Shown in pieces: positions 16,182-26,366 of a stretch of DNA of 47,032 nucleotides. The DNA lies in contig NZ_FOLD01000020.1 of assembly GCF_900112225.1 (NCBI RefSeq), positions 59,988 to 107,019 on the forward strand, read 5' to 3'. The stretch's first letter is position 1, and every line of letters begins with the position of its first letter. The notes beneath the pieces are model-generated. The model saw nothing but the letters and a program-made list of their open reading frames with translations. It had not been told where the DNA came from and searched no databases. A program made the translations under genes and the position numbers. This DNA comes from Massilia yuzhufengensis (GTDB lineage Bacteria > Pseudomonadota > Gammaproteobacteria > Burkholderiales > Burkholderiaceae_D).

Positions 16182-17192
16182 TTACGCCGCTTCGCTCAGG
16201 GGCAGGCTGATCCGGTTGCGGCCCATGTGCTTGGCCCGGTACAGGGCGGCGTCGGCGGTGGCGACGAGCTGGCTGGCCGTATTCTCTGGCCCGGCGATGG
16301 CGGTGGCGGCCCCGATCGACACCGTCACATGGCGGGTGGGGGCGGTCGAGGGCAGCTGGAGCTGCTCGACACGGCAGCGGATCCGCTCCGCGACAATCGC
16401 CGCGCCCTTGAGCGACTGGTTCGGCAGGATCACCGCAAATTCCTCGCCGCCATAGCGCGCCACCAGGTCGTTGGCCCGCATCTCGCTCGACACCGCCCGG
16501 GCGATGCGCTTGAGGCATTCGTCGCCGCCCAGGTGGCCGTTGGCGTCGTTATAGGCTTTGAAATTGTCCACGTCCACCATCAGCAGCGACAATGGCTGCT
16601 GCTGGCGCAGTGCGCGCGACCATTCCGCGTGCAGGGTGTCGTCGAAGCAGCGCCGGTTGGCCAGGCCGGTCAGGCCGTCGCGGGTGGCAAGCTGCTCGAG
16701 TGCGACTTGCGCCATCTTTTCGTCGGTCAGGTCGCGCAGCGTCTCGACCACGGCGGCAATCTCGCCGTCGGCGCCGAAGATCGGGCTGGCGTCGGCCGCC
16801 AGGTAGCGGCGGCGGCCGGCGCGCGGCATGTCGAACCAGCTCTCGATGCACAGGCTGGTAGGCGAAATGTCGGAAGCGCTGCGCGGCAGGATCCGGCGCA
16901 CGTCCTCGCTGCGGTTCTGCAGCACCAGGTCGGCCAGGGTAGGGCGGCGGTGCTCGTAGAAGCTGCGCCAGTGTTCGCTGGTACCGATGACCTCTTGCGC
17001 GGGCACGCCGGTCAGCTGCTCGCAGGCATGGTTCCAGATCATGACCCTGGCCTGCGTGTCGAGCACGAAGACGGGGATCGACAGGGAAGCCATCAGTTGC
17101 CCGACAAAGGCGCCATCCTTCACGAGGGCGGTCGGGGCGGGCGCGCCGGCGCCGTGGCTGGCACCTGCACTGGTGCTCGATGAAGGGATCAT
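16182..17192 (-). CDS. PAS-GGDEF diguanylate cyclase
   Basis: A 336-residue protein. Residues about 33-155 form a PAS domain (SIPVFVLDTQARVMIWNHAC through SPIFGADGEIAAVVETLRDL). Residues about 165-330 form a GGDEF domain with the active site YGGEEF. An RxxD inhibitory I-site (RAND) sits exactly 5 residues before GGEEF, so product feedback by c-di-GMP is expected. DVDNFKAYNDANGHLGGDE holds metal and substrate contacts. No membrane helix is seen, so the enzyme is cytosolic and senses through PAS. No EAL partner lies nearby. The gene stands alone. Confidence 0.92.
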   Translation of the reverse strand: MIPSSSTSAGASHGAGAPAPTALVKDGAFVGQLMASLSIPVFVLDTQARVMIWNHACEQLTGVPAQEVIGTSEHWRSFYEHRRPTLADLVLQNRSEDVRRILPRSASDISPTSLCIESWFDMPRAGRRRYLAADASPIFGADGEIAAVVETLRDLTDEKMAQVALEQLATRDGLTGLANRRCFDDTLHAEWSRALRQQQPLSLLMVDVDNFKAYNDANGHLGGDECLKRIARAVSSEMRANDLVARYGGEEFAVILPNQSLKGAAIVAERIRCRVEQLQLPSTAPTRHVTVSIGAATAIAGPENTASQLVATADAALYRAKHMGRNRISLPLSEAA

Positions 17193-17309
17193 GGTCGTCC
17201 TCTGCGTTCCGGTCCGGCAGCCGAATGACTGCCAACAGGAAACGATTCTGCTACTTCGCAGACGCGACCTTATTGATTTTCAGCAAGACTTCTTATCGCG
17301 GAATCGGCT

Positions 17310-18257
17310 TCATGCCAGCACCGGAAGGCGCTTCAGGGGCAGGCTGACGCAGACCACGGTGCCGCCACGGCGCCCTGGCGCCAGGGAGAACTTGCCGCCG
17401 AACGCCTCGGCCCGTTCGCGCATGCCGTCGATGCCGTTGCCGGCGCCGCCCACCCCGAGCGGGCCGACGCCGTCGTCCTCGACCGTCAGCACGGCCTCCC
17501 TGGCCGACTGCACCAGGGTGACGCAGACCGTGGTGGCCTGGGCATGCCGCGCCACGTTCGACAGCGACTCCTGCAGCACGCGGAACAAGACCCCTTCGAG
17601 TTCCGGATCGCGGGGCGACTCCGGGTCGGCGCCCGCGTCGAAGCGGTAGTCCAGCCCATGCAGGCGCGAGAAATCGGCCAGGTGGCGCTCGGCAGCCAGG
17701 CGCAGGCTGACACCGGGAGCGATCGGGCGCAGTCCGGCGACGATCGCGCGCACCGAGCGGATCGCGGCGTCGAGGTTGGCCACGGCGAGGGTCAGCTTGT
17801 CGTGCACGCCGGGGGAGGTGCCGCGCACCGCGGCCTGCTGCAGGGCCAGCTCCACGCGCAGGGACAGTAGCCGGTGGCCGAGCTCGTCGTGCAGGTCGCG
17901 GGCGATGCGGGCGCGCTCGGCTTCGCGCACGGTTTCCTGCTGGCGCACCAGGCGGCATAGCACTTCGTGGCTGCCGGCCAGGGCGTCTTCGACATCGGTA
18001 TGGGCGCAGCGCTCGGCCGCCAGCTGCTGTTCCAGCGAGCGGCTGCGTTCTTCCGCCGAGCGGAAGCGCCGCTGCAGCAGCAGCGCCGTGGCGACCGCGG
18101 CCAGGGAGAGCATGGCGGCGGCCATCAGTTCCGGCGGCGCACCGCGCAGCGGCAGGGGCAGGGGCGCGGCGGCGCTGGCCGGCGTGCTGGCAGTCGCGCA
18201 AGCGAAGACCAAGGCATACGCTGAAAAACGGACTAGGAATGTCGAGTACTTGTTCAT
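17310..18257 (-). CDS. orphan NarL-type sensor histidine kinase
   Basis: A 315-residue membrane kinase of the HisKA_3 (HPK7) class. The N-terminus has a signal-like segment, a short Pro-rich stretch and one membrane helix (AAAMLSLAAVATALLLQRRF). A coiled coil leads to the phosphoacceptor motif ERARIARDLHDELGHRLLSL, the form used by NarX/DegS-like kinases. The ATPase domain shows the N box (RVLQESLSNVARHA) and VEDDGVG. Almost no periplasmic sensor is present, so it may sense in or at the membrane. No LuxR/NarL-type response regulator is encoded nearby. The start at 18257 (MNKYS) is chosen, with AAGAAGG upstream; an ATG or GTG a few codons earlier is possible. Confidence 0.88.
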   Translation of the reverse strand: MNKYSTFLVRFSAYALVFACATASTPASAAAPLPLPLRGAPPELMAAAMLSLAAVATALLLQRRFRSAEERSRSLEQQLAAERCAHTDVEDALAGSHEVLCRLVRQQETVREAERARIARDLHDELGHRLLSLRVELALQQAAVRGTSPGVHDKLTLAVANLDAAIRSVRAIVAGLRPIAPGVSLRLAAERHLADFSRLHGLDYRFDAGADPESPRDPELEGVLFRVLQESLSNVARHAQATTVCVTLVQSAREAVLTVEDDGVGPLGVGGAGNGIDGMRERAEAFGGKFSLAPGRRGGTVVCVSLPLKRLPVLA

Positions 18258-18393
18258 GGCACCCTTCTTACGCACGTTCGGAAGATTCCGTATGAAGGTA
18301 CACCGCAGTCCAACAGGGAATATTGTCGATCCTCAATGCAGGGCAAGGCGACCGGCGGGCGGCGGGGGCTTCCACGGCCGGCCCCCGGCACGC

Positions 18394-18399
18394 TATAAT
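18394..18399 (+). promoter_or_regulatory. -10 element of the queE promoter
   Basis: A perfect TATAAT lies 24 nt before the GTG start of queE. The -35 region is GC-rich and poorly conserved, so activation or an UP-independent weak promoter is possible. The predicted transcript start near 18406 leaves a short leader with no riboswitch-sized structure. Confidence 0.55.
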
Positions 18400-18422
18400 G
18401 GAAGGTTGACGAGAGGCTTAAC

Positions 18423-19058
18423 GTGACTTACAGCATCAAAGAGATCTTCTATACCCTGCAGGGCGAAGGCGCCCATGCGGGGCGCCCGGCCGTGTTCTGC
18501 CGGTTTTCCGGCTGCAACCTGTGGACCGGTCGCGAGGCCGATCGCGCGAGCGCCGTCTGCACGTTCTGCGACACCGATTTCGTCGGCACCGACGGCGAGC
18601 GTGGCGGCAAGTTCCGCGACGCCGCCGCCCTGGCCGCCGAGATCGACGGCCTGTGGCCGGCCACCCATGCGGCCAGCAAGTACGTCGTCTTTACCGGCGG
18701 CGAGCCGCTGCTGCAGCTCGACCAAGCCCTGATCGACGCGATGCACGCGCATGGCTTCACCATCGCCATCGAGACCAACGGCACGCTGCCGGTGCCCGAG
18801 GGCGTGGACTGGATCTGCGTCAGCCCGAAGATGGGCGCGCAGCTGGTGGTCGCCAAGGGCAACGAGATCAAGGTCGTCATCCCGCAGGCCGGCCAGGACC
18901 TGGCCGCCTACGAGCACCTGGACTTCGAGAATTTCTACGTGCAGCCGATGGACGGCCTGCTGGCCGCGCGAAACACCCGCCTGGCGATCGAGACCTGCCG
19001 CCGCAACCCCAAGTGGAAGCTCAGCCTCCAGACCCACAAACTGCTCCAGATTCCCTGA
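18423..19058 (+). CDS. queE: 7-carboxy-7-deazaguanine synthase QueE
   Basis: A 211-residue radical SAM enzyme that converts 6-carboxytetrahydropterin to 7-carboxy-7-deazaguanine in queuosine tRNA-modification synthesis. The N-terminus IKEIFYTLQGEGAHAGRPAV is diagnostic. The cluster cysteines have the QueE-specific wide spacing, the first in FSGCNLW and the last two in CTFCDTDF. FTGGEPLLQ binds SAM. The start is GTG at 18423. It heads the queE-queD-tadA run; queD starts 12 nt after the stop. Confidence 0.96.
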   Translation: MTYSIKEIFYTLQGEGAHAGRPAVFCRFSGCNLWTGREADRASAVCTFCDTDFVGTDGERGGKFRDAAALAAEIDGLWPATHAASKYVVFTGGEPLLQLDQALIDAMHAHGFTIAIETNGTLPVPEGVDWICVSPKMGAQLVVAKGNEIKVVIPQAGQDLAAYEHLDFENFYVQPMDGLLAARNTRLAIETCRRNPKWKLSLQTHKLLQIP

Positions 19059-19070
19059 TATTGACGCCCG

Positions 19071-20019
<949 letters not shown>

Positions 20020-20135
20020 CGAGCGCCCGGCGACTGGCGAAAATGGTATGCTGGCCGCAAGCCGTTTTCGCGGCGAGCATAACCTCCGCTACCCAGGAAC
20101 CCGGCGACGCGCGTCCGCAGCGCCGCCATGCTGCC

Positions 20136-21062
20136 ATGCCCACGCTGAACGCCAACGGAATCCGCATCGCCTTCGATACCGCAGGCGACCCCAAGGCCCC
20201 GCCGCTGCTGCTGGTGCATGGCCTCGGATTGCAGCTGGCCGCCTGGCCCGAAGAATTCATCGAAGGCCTGGTCGACCTCGGCTTCTACGTCATCCGCTTC
20301 GACAACCGCGATTGCGGCCTGTCCACCAAGTTCGACCAGGCCGGCGTGCCCAACCTCGCACTGGCCTGGCTCAAGTCGAAACTCGGCTGGCGGCTGAGCG
20401 CTCCCTACAGGCTCGACGACATGGCCGAAGACGCCATCGGCGTGCTGTCCGCGCTGGGCGTGGCGCGCGCCCATGTGGTGGGGGTGTCGATGGGCGGCAT
20501 GATCGGCCAGATCCTCGCCGCCCGCTACCCGCAGCGCATCCTCAGCCTCACGTCCGTCATGTCGAGCAGTTGCCGGCGCGGCTTGCCCGGCCCCGAAAAA
20601 CGGCTGCGCCAGCTGCTGGCGCGCCGCCCGGGCGACCCGGCCGACCTGGACGCCATCATCGAGCACGGCGTGCAGGTCATGCGCGCCATCGGCAGCCCCG
20701 CCTACCCGACACCCGAAAAACTGCTGCGCATGCGGGTCGCACGCTCGGTGCGCCGCAGCTATTGTCCGGGCGGCGTGGCGCGCCAGCTGCTGGCCATTGC
20801 CGCATCCGGCGACCGCTGCGCGCAGCTGGCCACCGTCACCGCGCCTTCGCTGGTCATCCACGGCGCCGCCGACCCGCTGGTGCCACTCGCCTGCGGCGAA
20901 GACACCGCCAGCCGCATCCCGGGCGCCCGCCTGGAAATCGTCGAAGGCATGGGGCACGACCTGCCGCCGCAGCTGGTCGAGCGGCTCCTCGCCTTGATCG
21001 ATGCCCACGCCAGGGGTAATATGTTGCCGAACTCAACACCCCGGCTCTTCGTCAAACAGTGA
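20136..21062 (+). CDS. alpha/beta hydrolase
   Basis: A 308-residue alpha/beta hydrolase. The oxyanion-hole segment is LLLVHGLGLQLAAWP, the nucleophile elbow is GVSMGGMIG (Ser about residue 117), the acid is probably the Asp in HGAADPLVP, and the catalytic His is in EGMGHDLPP. The DNRDCGLST block resembles the methylesterase and haloperoxidase-like subgroup. The substrate is unknown. The ATG at 20136 is chosen because the family N-terminus (nucleotide-binding-free strand 'ANGIRIAF') begins there; an upstream ATG at 20043 gives implausible sequence. Its last codons overlap ldcA by 4 nt. Confidence 0.88.
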   Translation: MPTLNANGIRIAFDTAGDPKAPPLLLVHGLGLQLAAWPEEFIEGLVDLGFYVIRFDNRDCGLSTKFDQAGVPNLALAWLKSKLGWRLSAPYRLDDMAEDAIGVLSALGVARAHVVGVSMGGMIGQILAARYPQRILSLTSVMSSSCRRGLPGPEKRLRQLLARRPGDPADLDAIIEHGVQVMRAIGSPAYPTPEKLLRMRVARSVRRSYCPGGVARQLLAIAASGDRCAQLATVTAPSLVIHGAADPLVPLACGEDTASRIPGARLEIVEGMGHDLPPQLVERLLALIDAHARGNMLPNSTPRLFVKQ

Positions 21063-21982
21063 TCACCCCTCAAATCGGCATTGCCATCGTGGCCCCGGCC
21101 GGCCAGGCGCTCGACCCCTGCGCCGTCGACCGCGCCGTTGCCCGCCTGGAGGCGCATGGCTGCCTCGTCCGTAACTATTATGACCATGCCGGCATCCACC
21201 AGCGCTTCGGCGGTACCGATACTGGCCGGCTGCAACAGCTCAATGCGGCGGTAGCCGACCCGGATGTCCAGCTCATCATGGCCATCCGCGGGGGCTACGG
21301 CACCACCCGCCTGCTGCCGCACATCGACTTCGAGGCGATCGCCGCCAGCGGCAAGCTGGTGGTGGGCTTCTCGGATATCACCGCCATCCACATGGGCCTG
21401 ATGGCGCGCACGGGCGCGCTCAGCTACGCCGGACCGATGGCGGCGGTGGACTTCGGCCTGCCTGAGCCGGTGCAGTTCACGCTCGACGACTTCTGGCAAT
21501 GCCTGGCCGGGCCCACCCATACCATCATGGAATACGCCACCGGCAACCCGTCGATCGCGGAAGAGGGCAGGGTCTGGGGTGGTAACCTGGCGATGCTGAC
21601 TTCGCTGCTGGGCACGCCTTATTTTCCGCACATCGAGGGCGGCATCCTGTACGTGGAAGACGTCGGCGAGCATCCCTACAAAGTCGAGCGCATGCTGCTG
21701 CAACTGCAGCAGGCCGGTGTGCTGGGCCGCCAGCGCGCGCTGCTGCTGGGCGATTTCTCGGGCTACAAGCTCGCGCCCAACGACAACGGCTACGATTTCG
21801 AGCACATGCTGGCCCACCTGCGCGCCACGCTGCCGATCCCGGTGATCAATGGCCTGGGTTTTGGCCACATCCCGCGCCGGGTCACGATCCCGTTCGGGGC
21901 GCAGGGGCGGCTGGTGTCGCAGGCCGACGGCTTCAGTCTGGTCCTGTCGGATTACCCGACCCTGCGCACCCGGGAAGCGTGA
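21059..21982 (+). CDS. ldcA: LD-carboxypeptidase (S66 family)
   Basis: A 307-residue serine peptidase of the S66 family that removes the terminal D-Ala from murein tetrapeptides in cell-wall recycling. The nucleophile elbow region is GGYGTTRLL and GFSDITAIH; EDVGEHPYKVERMLLQLQ supplies the catalytic Glu region, and GFGHIPRRVTIPFG the His. The start is GTG, which overlaps the stop of the hydrolase (GTGA), so the two are translationally coupled. It lacks a signal peptide, as expected for a cytosolic recycling enzyme. Confidence 0.93.
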   Translation: MITPQIGIAIVAPAGQALDPCAVDRAVARLEAHGCLVRNYYDHAGIHQRFGGTDTGRLQQLNAAVADPDVQLIMAIRGGYGTTRLLPHIDFEAIAASGKLVVGFSDITAIHMGLMARTGALSYAGPMAAVDFGLPEPVQFTLDDFWQCLAGPTHTIMEYATGNPSIAEEGRVWGGNLAMLTSLLGTPYFPHIEGGILYVEDVGEHPYKVERMLLQLQQAGVLGRQRALLLGDFSGYKLAPNDNGYDFEHMLAHLRATLPIPVINGLGFGHIPRRVTIPFGAQGRLVSQADGFSLVLSDYPTLRTREA

Positions 21983-22073
21983 AGCCGCGAATATCGGCCC
22001 CGGGGTCGCCTTGCTGTCCATGCAATGGTAAAATCGCGGGTTAATCGAACACATCGCTTTCAAAGGTTTCCCA

Positions 22074-23675
22074 GTGCTATCTACAGCCAATATCACCATG
22101 CAGTTCGGCGCCAAGCCGCTGTTTGAGAACATTTCCGTCAAATTCGGCGACGGCAACCGTTACGGCCTGATCGGCGCGAACGGCTGCGGCAAGTCGACCT
22201 TCATGAAGATCCTCGGCGGCGACCTCGAACCGTCGGCAGGCAACGTCAGCCTCGACCCGGGCGAGCGCCTCGGTAAGCTGCGCCAGGACCAGTTCGCGTA
22301 TGAGGACGTGCGCGTGCTCGACGTCGTCATGATGGGCCACACCGAACTGTGGAACGCCATCTCGGAACGCGACGCCATCTACGCCAACCCGGAAGCGACC
22401 GACGACGACTACATGCGCGCCGCCGAGCTCGAGGGCAAGGTTGCGGAATACGACGGCTACTCGGCCGAAGCGCGCGCCGGCGAACTGCTGCTCGGCCTGG
22501 ATATTTCCGGCGACCTGCACCAGGGCCCGATGAGCGCCGTGGCGCCGGGCTGGAAGCTGCGCGTGCTGCTGGCCCAGGCCCTGTTCTCGAACCCGGAAAT
22601 CCTGCTGCTCGACGAGCCGACCAATAACCTGGACATCAACACGATCCGCTGGCTGGAAGACGTGCTCAACGAGCGCAACTCCACCATGATCATCATTTCC
22701 CACGATCGCCACTTCCTGAACCAGGTCTGCACCCACGTGGCCGACATGGACTATGGCACCCTGAAGGTCTATCCGGGCAACTACGACGACTACATGCTGG
22801 CCTCGACCCAGGCCCGCAACCAGCAGCTGGCGAACAATGCCAAGGCCAAGGAAAAAGTCGCCGAACTGCAGGACTTCGTGCGCCGCTTCTCGGCCAATAA
22901 ATCGAAAGCCCGCCAGGCCACCTCGCGCGCCAAGCAGATCGACAAGATCAAGATCGAGGAATTCAAGCCGTCCTCGCGCGCCTATCCGTTCGTGCGCTTC
23001 GAAGGCGACAAGAAGCTGCACCGCCTGGCAGTGGAAACCGAAGGCCTGACCAAGGCCTACGACCGCACCCTGTTCAAGAATTTTTCGATCATGGTCGAAG
23101 CGGGCGAGCGCATTGCGATCATCGGCGCCAACGGCGCGGGTAAAACCACGCTGCTGCGCTGCATCGGCGGCGAGGACATCACCGGCCTGTCGGCCGACCA
23201 TGGCCGCGTGAAGTGGGCCGAGAACGCCGACGTCGGCTACATGCCGCAGGATCCGACCGAGGAATTCGCCAGCGGCGAAAACCTCACCGACTGGATGGGC
23301 CAGTGGACCCAGGAAGGCGACGACGACCAGGCCGTGCGCTCGATCCTCGGCCGCCTGCTGTTCGGCGGCGACGAGGTGAAGAAATCGGTCAAGGTGCTGT
23401 CGGGTGGCGAGAAGGGCCGCATGATGTACGGCAAGCTGATGCTGGGCCGCCACAATGTGCTGCTGCTCGACGAGCCGACCAACCACATGGACATGGAATC
23501 GATCGAGTCGCTCAACATCGCGCTCGACAAGTACACCGGCACCCTGATCTTCGTCTCGCACGACCGCGAATTCGTGTCTTCGCTGGCCACCCGCGTGCTG
23601 GAAATCCGCCCGAACGAGATCATCGACTACCGCGGCAATTATGAAGAGTACCTGACGAGCCAGGGTATCGATTGA
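22074..23675 (+). CDS. ybiT: ABC-F family ribosome-associated ATPase YbiT
   Basis: A 533-residue ABC-F protein with two ATPase domains and no membrane part; it acts on ribosomes. Walker A motifs are GANGCGKST and GANGAGKTT. The first signature is degenerate ([10 protein letters not shown]), as in YbiT, while the second is LSGGEKGRM. Walker B motifs are [11 protein letters not shown] and [11 protein letters not shown]. The linker between them (about residues 240-310) is basic and helical, as in proteins that contact the P-site tRNA. The start codon is GTG. A REP-like element follows the gene. Confidence 0.94.
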   Translation: MLSTANITMQFGAKPLFENISVKFGDGNRYGLIGANGCGKSTFMKILGGDLEPSAGNVSLDPGERLGKLRQDQFAYEDVRVLDVVMMGHTELWNAISERDAIYANPEATDDDYMRAAELEGKVAEYDGYSAEARAGELLLGLDISGDLHQGPMSAVAPGWKLRVLLAQALFSNPEILLLDEPTNNLDINTIRWLEDVLNERNSTMIIISHDRHFLNQVCTHVADMDYGTLKVYPGNYDDYMLASTQARNQQLANNAKAKEKVAELQDFVRRFSANKSKARQATSRAKQIDKIKIEEFKPSSRAYPFVRFEGDKKLHRLAVETEGLTKAYDRTLFKNFSIMVEAGERIAIIGANGAGKTTLLRCIGGEDITGLSADHGRVKWAENADVGYMPQDPTEEFASGENLTDWMGQWTQEGDDDQAVRSILGRLLFGGDEVKKSVKVLSGGEKGRMMYGKLMLGRHNVLLLDEPTNHMDMESIESLNIALDKYTGTLIFVSHDREFVSSLATRVLEIRPNEIIDYRGNYEEYLTSQGID

Positions 23676-23725
23676 TAGGGAACTGCCGGATCACGTTAGC
23701 TCACTGTTAATCGTTAGCCGTTGAT

Positions 23726-23811
23726 CGTCGTTCCCGCGAAGGCGGGAACCCAAGTTTGCAAGCGTCTCGGTAACGCATGAAAATTGGGTCCCCGCCTGCG
23801 CGGGGACGACG
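23726..23811. repeat. REP-like inverted repeat element, copy 1
   Basis: The left arm (23726-23753, CGTCGTTCCCGCGAAGGCGG...) and right arm (23784-23811, ...TGCGCGGGGACGACG) are inverted copies agreeing at 25 of 28 positions; each arm also folds as its own hairpin. It is an intergenic dispersed palindrome of the REP/BIME kind. It lies between ybiT and nadA and may end transcription or stabilise the upstream mRNA. Confidence 0.85.
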
Positions 23812-23873
23812 TGCATAGGTCGCCGCAACTAGTGGCGTTTTGTCCCAGCCCGCACTGTGAGACCATATTTCAC

Positions 23874-25007
23874 ATGATTACCGTACCGATCAAAACCTAC
23901 GAATACGACCACCCGCAAGCCGGCAGCGCCTGCACCGCCGAAGCCTGGGCCCGTACTCCCGCCACGCCGACCGCCGCCGAGAAGGTGGAACTCAAGGACC
24001 GCATCCGCCGCCTGCTGAAAGAACGCAACGCCGTGCTGGTGGCCCATTACTACGTCGACGCCGACCTGCAGGACCTGGCCGAGGAAACCGGCGGCTGCGT
24101 GTCCGACTCGCTGGAGATGGCGCGCTTCGGCCGTGACCACCCGGCCCAAACCCTGGTGGTGGCCGGCGTGCGCTTCATGGGTGAATCGGCCAAGATCCTG
24201 AGCCCCGAGAAAACCATCCTGATGCCGGACCTGGACGCGACCTGCTCGCTGGACCTGGGCTGCCCCATCGACGAGTTCGCGGCCTTCGCCGACCAGCACC
24301 CGGACCGCACCGTCGTCGTCTACGCCAACACCAGCGCCGCCGTGAAAGCGCGCGCCGACTGGATGGTGACCTCGTCGATCGGCCTGGACATCGTGAAGCA
24401 CCTGCACGAGCAGGGCAAGAAGATCCTGTGGGCGCCCGACCGCCACCTGGGTGCATACATCCAGAAGCAGACCGGCGCCGACATGCTGCTGTGGCAGGGC
24501 TCCTGCCTGGTGCACGACGAATTCAAGGGCGTCGAACTGGACCTGTTGAAGGCTGAATATCCGGACGCCAAGGTACTGGTGCACCCGGAGTCACCCGCCG
24601 GCGTGGTGGCCCAGGCCGACGTGGTCGGTTCGACCACCCAGCTGATCAACGCCGCCGTGAACCTGCCGGCCACCACCTTCATCGTTGCCACCGACAACGG
24701 CATCCTGCACAAGATGCGCCAGGCCGCGCCGGGCAAGCACTTCATCGAAGCGCCGACCGCCGGCAACAGCGCCACCTGCAAGAGCTGTGCGCACTGCCCG
24801 TGGATGGCCATGAACGGCCTGAAGAACCTGGCCGAGGTGCTGGAATCGGGCGCCAACGAAGTGCACGTGGACCCGGAAATCGGCCGCCAGGCCAAGCGCG
24901 CCATCGACCGCATGCTCGATTTCGCCGCCGCCAAGAAAGCACAAGCCCTGCCGAGCGGCGCGCTCGAGCAGAACACCACTTTGTACCAAGGAGTTGGGCC
25001 AGCATGA
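23874..25007 (+). CDS. nadA: quinolinate synthase NadA
   Basis: A 377-residue [4Fe-4S] enzyme that condenses iminoaspartate (from NadB) with dihydroxyacetone phosphate to quinolinate. [17 protein letters not shown] is the family opening. Cluster cysteines are expected in [11 protein letters not shown], in [11 protein letters not shown] and in [11 protein letters not shown]. The start at 23874 was chosen because upstream in-frame sequence reads through the REP-like element. The stop overlaps the nadC start by 4 nt. Confidence 0.95.
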   Translation: MITVPIKTYEYDHPQAGSACTAEAWARTPATPTAAEKVELKDRIRRLLKERNAVLVAHYYVDADLQDLAEETGGCVSDSLEMARFGRDHPAQTLVVAGVRFMGESAKILSPEKTILMPDLDATCSLDLGCPIDEFAAFADQHPDRTVVVYANTSAAVKARADWMVTSSIGLDIVKHLHEQGKKILWAPDRHLGAYIQKQTGADMLLWQGSCLVHDEFKGVELDLLKAEYPDAKVLVHPESPAGVVAQADVVGSTTQLINAAVNLPATTFIVATDNGILHKMRQAAPGKHFIEAPTAGNSATCKSCAHCPWMAMNGLKNLAEVLESGANEVHVDPEIGRQAKRAIDRMLDFAAAKKAQALPSGALEQNTTLYQGVGPA

Positions 25008-25873
25008 CGACCCTCCGTAACCCGCACGCCCAGTTCGACGACAAGCTGCAAGCGAGCTTCGAAGCCAATATCCTTGCCGCGCTGCTGGAAGACGTCGGCA
25101 CCGGCGACCTGACCGGCATGCTGGTGCCGAACGACACGCGGGTGAAAGCGCGCGTGATCGTGCGCGAACAGGCCGTCCTGTGCGGCGCGCCCTGGTTCGA
25201 AGCCGTGATGCTGGCGGTCGACCAGGACATCGAGATCGACTGGCAGTACGCGGAAGGCGACGTGATGGCGGCCGATTCGACCGTCTGCACCATCGAGGCC
25301 AACCCGCGTTCGCTGCTGACGGCCGAACGCGCGGCGCTGAATTTCATGCAGCTGCTCTCGGGCGTGGCCACGGCCACCCGCAAGTACGTCGATGTCATCG
25401 CCGGCACCAAGGCGGCGATCCTCGACACCCGCAAGACCCTGCCGGGCCTGCGCCAGGCGCAGAAGTACGCGGTGCGCGTGGGCGGCGGCAAGAACCAGCG
25501 CATGGCGCTGTACGATGGCATCCTGATCAAGGAAAACCATATCGCCGCGGCCGGCGGCGTGAGCCGGGCATTGGCCGCGGCCGATGCGCTGGGCGCCGGC
25601 GTGCCGGTGCAGATTGAAGTCGAGACCATCGCCCAGCTGGAAGAAGCGCTGGCGGCCGGCGTCAAGTCGGTGTTGCTGGATAATTTTGACACGGCGCGGA
25701 TGGTGGAGGCGGTGCGCGTCAACGCAGGCCGGGCGCTGCTGGAGGCGTCGGGCGGCATCAACATGGCCACGGTGCGCGCGATTGCCGAGACCGGGGTCGA
25801 CCGCATTTCGATCGGCAGCCTCACCAAGGATGTGCGGGCGACCGATTATTCCCTTCGGATCGTGAGCGCATGA
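25004..25873 (+). CDS. nadC: nicotinate-nucleotide pyrophosphorylase NadC
   Basis: A 289-residue quinolinate phosphoribosyltransferase that joins quinolinate and PRPP, releasing CO2, to form nicotinate mononucleotide. [24 protein letters not shown] and IKENHI are the classic blocks, and [12 protein letters not shown] and EASGGIN complete the barrel. The ATG overlaps the nadA stop, and the next gene overlaps the nadC stop, so three genes are coupled. Confidence 0.95.
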   Translation: MTTLRNPHAQFDDKLQASFEANILAALLEDVGTGDLTGMLVPNDTRVKARVIVREQAVLCGAPWFEAVMLAVDQDIEIDWQYAEGDVMAADSTVCTIEANPRSLLTAERAALNFMQLLSGVATATRKYVDVIAGTKAAILDTRKTLPGLRQAQKYAVRVGGGKNQRMALYDGILIKENHIAAAGGVSRALAAADALGAGVPVQIEVETIAQLEEALAAGVKSVLLDNFDTARMVEAVRVNAGRALLEASGGINMATVRAIAETGVDRISIGSLTKDVRATDYSLRIVSA

Positions 25874-26196
25874 TGATGGACTGGAGCAGACTGCGCCTCT
25901 CGACCGGCGCGCGCGTGTTGTGGTTGTTGTTTGGCCTGGTACTGGGCGTGCCGACGCTAATGAATGGCATCGCCACCGGCGCGACGGCCGACCTGTGCTT
26001 CGGGATCGGCATGATCCTGGTGGGCATTCGCGGCTTCCTGCGGCCGGTCATGTTCGGCAAGGCGATCAAGATGGAACAGGATCCGAAGACGGCGCAAGTG
26101 TCGATTGGCTCGCCGACGCTGCATGGCGGGCTGTCGATGGTGATCTTTATCGCGCTGATGGCGGGGATCGTGATCAAGTATGTGATCAACGGGTGA
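25870..26196 (+). CDS. small membrane protein coupled to nadC
   Basis: A 108-residue protein with three likely membrane segments (VLWLLFGLVLGVPTLMNGIA, then LCFGIGMILVGIRGFLRPVM, then LSMVIFIALMAGIVIKYVIN) and a polar loop between the second and third. Its ATG overlaps the nadC stop by 4 nt. Alternative in-frame Met codons occur at residues 2 and 3. I recognise no family. Position suggests co-expression with NAD synthesis, but that is only proximity. Confidence 0.65.
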   Translation: MMMDWSRLRLSTGARVLWLLFGLVLGVPTLMNGIATGATADLCFGIGMILVGIRGFLRPVMFGKAIKMEQDPKTAQVSIGSPTLHGGLSMVIFIALMAGIVIKYVING

Positions 26197-26224
26197 CGTC
26201 GCCGGACACCACTCACCGTTGATC

Positions 26225-26328
26225 CGTCGTACCGGCGAAGGCCGCTACCCAATTCCGTCGCAATCTACTGGATTCAGACGTAGGCGCTACGCGAGCAACA
26301 TTGGGTTCCGGCCTGCGCCGGAACGACG
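26225..26328. repeat. REP-like inverted repeat element, copy 2
   Basis: The left arm (26225-26252) and right arm (26301-26328) are inverted copies agreeing at 24 of 28 positions. The right arm matches the right arm of copy 1 except at four positions, and these four form two compensating base-pair changes in the hairpin stem. It lies between the nadC-linked membrane gene and the convergent hydrolase. Confidence 0.82.
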
Positions 26329-26366
26329 ATGCTACCAGTGGTGGTGGAAGCAGGCCTTCGCGTCTA

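Noticed and set aside
18276..18422. preQ1 riboswitch before queE
   Set aside because: The leader from the TATAAT to the GTG is too short, and no pseudoknot-like elements are seen.
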